From JAAYJR01 sp964611525 (lineage in GTDB: Bacteria > Bacteroidota > Bacteroidia > Bacteroidales > Prolixibacteraceae), in the NCBI GenBank assembly GCA_964611525.1, contig CAZTAL010000120.1, forward strand, positions 1-64,000: a stretch of DNA of 64,000 bases, read 5' to 3'. This document shows positions 60,531-64,000 of the stretch, in pieces. A model generated the notes under the pieces. That model saw nothing but the letters and a program-made list of their open reading frames with translations. It was not told the origin of the DNA and searched no databases. Position 1 is the first letter of the stretch; each line of letters starts with the position of its first letter. A program made the position numbers and the translations under genes.

Positions 60531-60594
60531 ACGAAGTGTTTTGGATGGAAACCTTAAATTTAACACATTTATTTTAGAGGATAAACAAAATATA

Positions 60595-61365
60595 ATGATC
60601 AGTAAAAATAAAATAAAACTGATAAAATCACTTTCATCAAAAAAATATAGGCAGAAATACGGGTTGTTTCTTGTTGAAGGCGATAAAAACGTTCTGGAAA
60701 CATTAAATTCAGACTATCAGGTAAATGAATTATATGCTTCCGATAATTTTCTTGAATCTAACGAAAAAATTACTAGGAATGCTGTAAAAATTACAAGAAT
60801 GACCACTTTTGAAATAAAAAAGGCAAGTCTGCTTGTACATCCTCAACATGCCCTGGCAATTTGCTCAAAACCATTTTCAGAAAGCAAAACTCCAGAATTA
60901 AAAGAACTAACACTTTACCTGGACGGGATACAGGATCCCGGTAACATGGGAACCATTATCCGGATATGCGACTGGTTTGGTATTGGAGAATTAATATGCT
61001 CTCCGGATACTGCAGATGTATATAACCCCAAAGTGATTCAAGCCAGCATGGGATCATTTTGCCGGGTAAAGATTTTTTACATGTCTTTTAATAAAATATC
61101 AGGTTTAGCAAGGGAATTAAATATACCTGTATTCGGAACCTTCATTAAAGGACTGAACATTTATGAAGAGATACTTCCTTCCAAGGCTTTGGTGGTATTA
61201 GGTAACGAGGGAAGTGGTATAAGTAAAGAAGTATCCCAAATGATAGAACATAAGATCAAAATTCCTTCTTTCAGCAAAAAAGAAAAAAGTGCGGAATCAC
61301 TTAATGTTGCTATTGCTGCTGGTATTATATGTTCTGAATTCAAAAGACAGACTTATTCAAAATGA
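60595..61365 (+). CDS. TrmH/SpoU-family RNA 2'-O-methyltransferase
   Basis: The 256-residue protein has the N-terminal substrate-binding domain (KYRQKYGLFLVEGDKNVLE) and a SpoU fold with LYLDGIQDPGNMGTIIRICDWFG, VIQASMGSFCRV, LVVLGNEGSGIS and IPSFSKKEKSAESLNVAIAA. The knotted C-terminus binds S-adenosylmethionine. It methylates a ribose in rRNA or tRNA; the target is not decided. ATG at 60595 is preferred to a start at 60541. It overlaps the end of the convergent porT gene by 13 bp. Confidence 0.92.
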   Translation: MISKNKIKLIKSLSSKKYRQKYGLFLVEGDKNVLETLNSDYQVNELYASDNFLESNEKITRNAVKITRMTTFEIKKASLLVHPQHALAICSKPFSESKTPELKELTLYLDGIQDPGNMGTIIRICDWFGIGELICSPDTADVYNPKVIQASMGSFCRVKIFYMSFNKISGLARELNIPVFGTFIKGLNIYEEILPSKALVVLGNEGSGISKEVSQMIEHKIKIPSFSKKEKSAESLNVAIAAGIICSEFKRQTYSK

Positions 61366-62117
61366 AAACAAAGGGTAAAAATATTTGATCTTAAATATTT
61401 TATTGCCTTTGAATAATACTGCCTTTGATTAGGTCCGGGATTACCGCCCAACTGATTGTTCAACCCAATACTTACCTTGGCCTCTGCGGAAAAACGAAAA
61501 AAAGTAAAATAATGATCCCAGCCAGCTCCTATTTCTGCATAAAATCCGCTGTTTCTCAATTTTACCAGGTCCTCTTTCCCTGTTCTTGAGATATCCTGAC
61601 GGTATGCAGTCCCGAAGATAACATATGGTCTATTGTTATTAATCCTGCGGGCTTTATATTTTACAAGCAAAGGAAAATCCAAAAAGGTTGATTTGATCGA
61701 GTAATATTGCAAAGGCTCATAATAATCAATTTCCCATACAGGGATATTATACGTTAATTTCCTTTCTCCGAATGAAAGACCCGGTAAAAACCGCAGGTTC
61801 AGATCACGCGTAAGCCTCAGACTGGAAATGATGCCGACAGTAAAACCCGGAATCAGGTGTGCCACATCAGCTCTGACATAATCATTTCCCGTAATCTGTT
61901 TTTCATCGAGTTGCCAGTTTTGGGGCTCAAAGCCATCAGGATTAGCGCCAATAGGATTATAATGAGTAACCCCGAAATCAAGTGTATTAAGTCCGAGCGT
62001 AAACCCAAAATGAATCCTCTTTTCATCAAAGGTTGTCATGTAATTGACCTTCTGTTTCTGGGCAGAAACATTTAGTATCGCGGATAAAAATAATATGACT
62101 ATCAAATATTTTTTCAC
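61353..62117 (-). CDS. porT: PorT-type outer membrane beta-barrel, type IX secretion
   Basis: The protein has a signal peptide ending NVSAQ and then an eight-stranded-barrel pattern: HFGFTLGLNTLDFGV, DLNLRFLPGLSFGERKLTY, STFLDFPLLVKYKARR and GFYAEIGAGWDHYFTFFRFS. This is the PorT family, needed for type IX secretion and gliding in Bacteroidota. Its place directly after menG is the typical arrangement. GTG at 62117 (KKYLIVILFLSAIL) is a better start than TTG at 62147. Confidence 0.85.
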   Translation of the reverse strand: MKKYLIVILFLSAILNVSAQKQKVNYMTTFDEKRIHFGFTLGLNTLDFGVTHYNPIGANPDGFEPQNWQLDEKQITGNDYVRADVAHLIPGFTVGIISSLRLTRDLNLRFLPGLSFGERKLTYNIPVWEIDYYEPLQYYSIKSTFLDFPLLVKYKARRINNNRPYVIFGTAYRQDISRTGKEDLVKLRNSGFYAEIGAGWDHYFTFFRFSAEAKVSIGLNNQLGGNPGPNQRQYYSKAIKYLRSNIFTLCFHFE

Positions 62118-62173
62118 CTGGCTGAATAACGTCTTATAAATTTTCAAACAAAAATATTGCTTTTTTATTGCTC

Positions 62174-62911
62174 TTAAACAGTAATATTAGATTTTTGGCA
62201 TAAATAAATAGTTGCTACACCCAATGTTTGAATAAAATATTCACATTTTTCAAATCCAACCTTTTCCAAAATAGTAACAAATTCATTGCCATACGGGAAC
62301 TCTGTTACTGACTCTTGAAAGTACAGATAAGCCCTCCTGTTCCCTGAAACAATATGGCCTAGTTTAGGAAGCAATACCGTAAGATAAAAAAGATATATCT
62401 TTCTGAAAAAAAAATTTTTGGGTTTTGAAAATTCAAGTACAACCAAAGCTCCACCGGGATTCAAAACCCTGTATATCTCGGAAAGTCCTTTCTCAAGCTT
62501 TTCAAAATTACGAACTCCAAAACCGACAGTAACAGCATCAAACGAATTATCTTCAAAATGAATATTCTCGGAATTTCCTTTACTTAGTGTAATTAATTCA
62601 GAAAGCCCTTTTCTTTTAACTTTCTTCTCTCCGATTTTCAACATGTTATCAGACAGGTCAACACCAATAATTTTCTTGGGTTTTAACCGCGATGCAGCAA
62701 TAGCAAAATCTGCTGTGCCGGTAGCAATATCTAAAATGGTATCAGGATGAAAATGTACCAGATGTGCTATAGCTTTTTTACGCCAAATTTTATCTATATT
62801 AAAAGAAAGTAAATGGTTTAAAAAATCGTAGCTACGAGAAATACTATCAAACATTTTTTCTACCTGATGCTTCCTGCCAGAGGCGGAATACTTATATGGT
62901 GCTACTGCCAT
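62174..62911 (-). CDS. menG: Demethylmenaquinone methyltransferase
   Basis: The 245-residue class I methyltransferase has the UbiE/MenG signatures FDSISRSYDFLNHLLSFNIDKIWRKKAI-type N-terminus, the SAM motif ILDIATGTADFAI, GVDLSDNMLKIGEKK, FDAVTVGFGVRNFEKLEKGL and LEFSKPKN. It makes menaquinone from demethylmenaquinone. ATG at 62911 gives MAVAPYKYSASG. The following gene porT is 56 bp away. Confidence 0.95.
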   Translation of the reverse strand: MAVAPYKYSASGRKHQVEKMFDSISRSYDFLNHLLSFNIDKIWRKKAIAHLVHFHPDTILDIATGTADFAIAASRLKPKKIIGVDLSDNMLKIGEKKVKRKGLSELITLSKGNSENIHFEDNSFDAVTVGFGVRNFEKLEKGLSEIYRVLNPGGALVVLEFSKPKNFFFRKIYLFYLTVLLPKLGHIVSGNRRAYLYFQESVTEFPYGNEFVTILEKVGFEKCEYFIQTLGVATIYLCQKSNITV

Positions 62912-62974
62912 AGTTGCTTTAAAATACAAATCAACCGTTGTATAATCCTATTTGCTACAAAAAATAGTTGTAAC

Positions 62975-64000
62975 TTATAAAGTTGAGGTCATCTTATCGA
63001 TATATCCCATAGAATTATCATCAATTCTTATTTCACCTTTGGTAACATGTCCCAAAGTAAAAAAAGGTGTTTTAATATCAGACATGAAGTCAACAAATTC
63101 ATTCTCTTTTTCAGATTCAACTTCCACAAGGATCCTTCCCATTCCTTCGCCGAACAAAAAAGAATCAATCCGCATTTCAGCGTCAGTTGTTATATCAAAG
63201 CCGAGACCGGTGGGTATAGCAGCCCTGAGAAGAGTAAAAAATAGACCTCCCTTACCTACAGGACTTGCACTCTGTAACAATTGATATTTATGTAAATTTT
63301 TAAGCGCTTTTTGAATTTTAATTTCGGCATCTATACTAAAGGCTGGTAAAGGAGAATTTGTTATCCCATGATAAAATTCGAGATATTCAGATGAACCGAG
63401 GTCCTCCACCGACCGGCCAATAATAAATAAATTTCCCCCCTTCTTTTTAAATGCATGATTAGTAAGTTCTTCTTTATCCTCTACCAAACCAATCATGCTT
63501 ATGATCATTGTAGGAGGAACAATTCCTTGTCCCGATAAGCGGTCAAAACGTATTTTACGGTTTAAAATTTTGAGATTAAATTTCTGAGCTGCATTTTCAA
63601 GTCCTTTTTTAGCACCGGATGCAATATACTGCCCATTGGGATCAGCAAAATCAATATGATACAAAAAAGCAGTTATACCAACAGGATAAGCTCCCAGGCA
63701 AAGTAATTTGCGTGCGGCTCTGGAAATGAGTATTTCAGTGGCCTTTTGCGGATTACTTTCCAAATGATTGTGTAATGCATGTGTGGTCATAGCCAAATTA
63801 TTACCATCAGCATTTAATTCCAATAACCCTGTCTCATCTTTTTCAGTATTTCCAATGGAATCAGGAGAAATGGTCATTTCACTGAAGTCATTAAAATAAT
63901 TAACACTTGAAAGATTGGGATTGACCATAAGTGAAAAAATAACATCTTCAATATCATCCGGCTCGGGAATGGAATCAATAAAAAATTCCACTTTTCTCTG
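62975..64000 (-). CDS. purL: Phosphoribosylformylglycinamidine synthase, C-terminal part
   Basis: This is the C-terminal half of a PurL-type protein, with no clear start before the window edge. The frame continues through the last base; a GTG at 63991 falls in its first codons. It has GASPVGKGGLFFTLLRAA-type sequence (here SASPVGKGGLFFTLLRAAIP) and FGEGMGRILVEVESE, matching the second AIR-synthase-like half of small PurL. VEDLGSSEYLEFYHG matches the glycine-rich LGGSEY block. PurL amidates FGAR in purine synthesis. The first half should lie beyond base 64000. Confidence 0.85.
   Translation of the reverse strand, partial: QRKVEFFIDSIPEPDDIEDVIFSLMVNPNLSSVNYFNDFSEMTISPDSIGNTEKDETGLLELNADGNNLAMTTHALHNHLESNPQKATEILISRAARKLLCLGAYPVGITAFLYHIDFADPNGQYIASGAKKGLENAAQKFNLKILNRKIRFDRLSGQGIVPPTMIISMIGLVEDKEELTNHAFKKKGGNLFIIGRSVEDLGSSEYLEFYHGITNSPLPAFSIDAEIKIQKALKNLHKYQLLQSASPVGKGGLFFTLLRAAIPTGLGFDITTDAEMRIDSFLFGEGMGRILVEVESEKENEFVDFMSDIKTPFFTLGHVTKGEIRIDDNSMGYIDKMTSTL

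Overview
The window looks like chromosomal DNA of an AT-rich member of the Bacteroidota, most likely the order Bacteroidales or Marinilabiliales. The signs are a PorT-type type IX secretion protein beside menG, a TamL-type Omp85 lipoprotein, the order xerC-hpf-tRNAs-tuf-secE-nusG-rplKAJL-rpoBC-DUF3467, promoters of the form TTTG-N19-TAnnTTTG, a lack of Shine-Dalgarno sites, and many secreted carbohydrate-active proteins. No rRNA genes, CRISPR arrays, complete insertion sequences or phage genes were seen.

Bases 1-500 are a mosaic. A fragment of an Ig/HYR-like repeat protein abuts an esterase fragment that lacks both ends.

Bases 497-20620 form an accessory glycan-use region. It holds a neutral-ceramidase-like protein, a sialidase-like (BNR) domain fused to a ChbG/YdjC-like deacetylase, a propeller plus six-hairpin-like protein, a divergent GH92 mannosidase-like lipoprotein, a second BNR protein, an SSS symporter, an AGE/cellobiose-2-epimerase family protein, an unassigned conserved protein, a PfkB sugar kinase fused to a HAD phosphatase, a GmhA-like isomerase, a zinc-motif-less ROK kinase, a DUF1349 protein and an MFS permease. 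There is no SusC/D pair, no recognisable regulator and no sialate lyase. The isomerase, kinase, phosphatase set resembles the early heptose pathway without its nucleotidyltransferase, so it may be an undescribed sugar-phosphate route. A short GGAG...TTCAATATTAT motif recurs just upstream of several starts in this region, and related 61-bp tandem repeats precede the GH92 gene.

Bases 20621-40777 are mixed housekeeping: rpsO-pnp, a TPR lipoprotein, an M23 peptidase with an altered zinc motif, a sulfatase, sucCD, a SIS-only KdsD, an isochorismatase-like hydrolase, a PurF paralogue lacking the catalytic cysteine, a flippase, an AI-2E family permease, an ABC exporter and cysK. A metallo-beta-lactamase gene survives only as joined ends at 34089-34300. 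A 111-bp repeat occurs twice in opposite orientation, at 18700-18810 and 25858-25968.

Bases 40451-55292 are the transcription and translation cluster on the minus strand. A strong hairpin separates rplL from rpoB. Between tuf and secE, where these genomes usually have tRNA-Trp, lies a tRNA-like relic with no anticodon arm. Bases 55407-64000 hold an HhH protein, an NSS transporter, TamL, an rRNA methyltransferase, PorT, MenG and the C-terminal half of PurL, which runs off the window.
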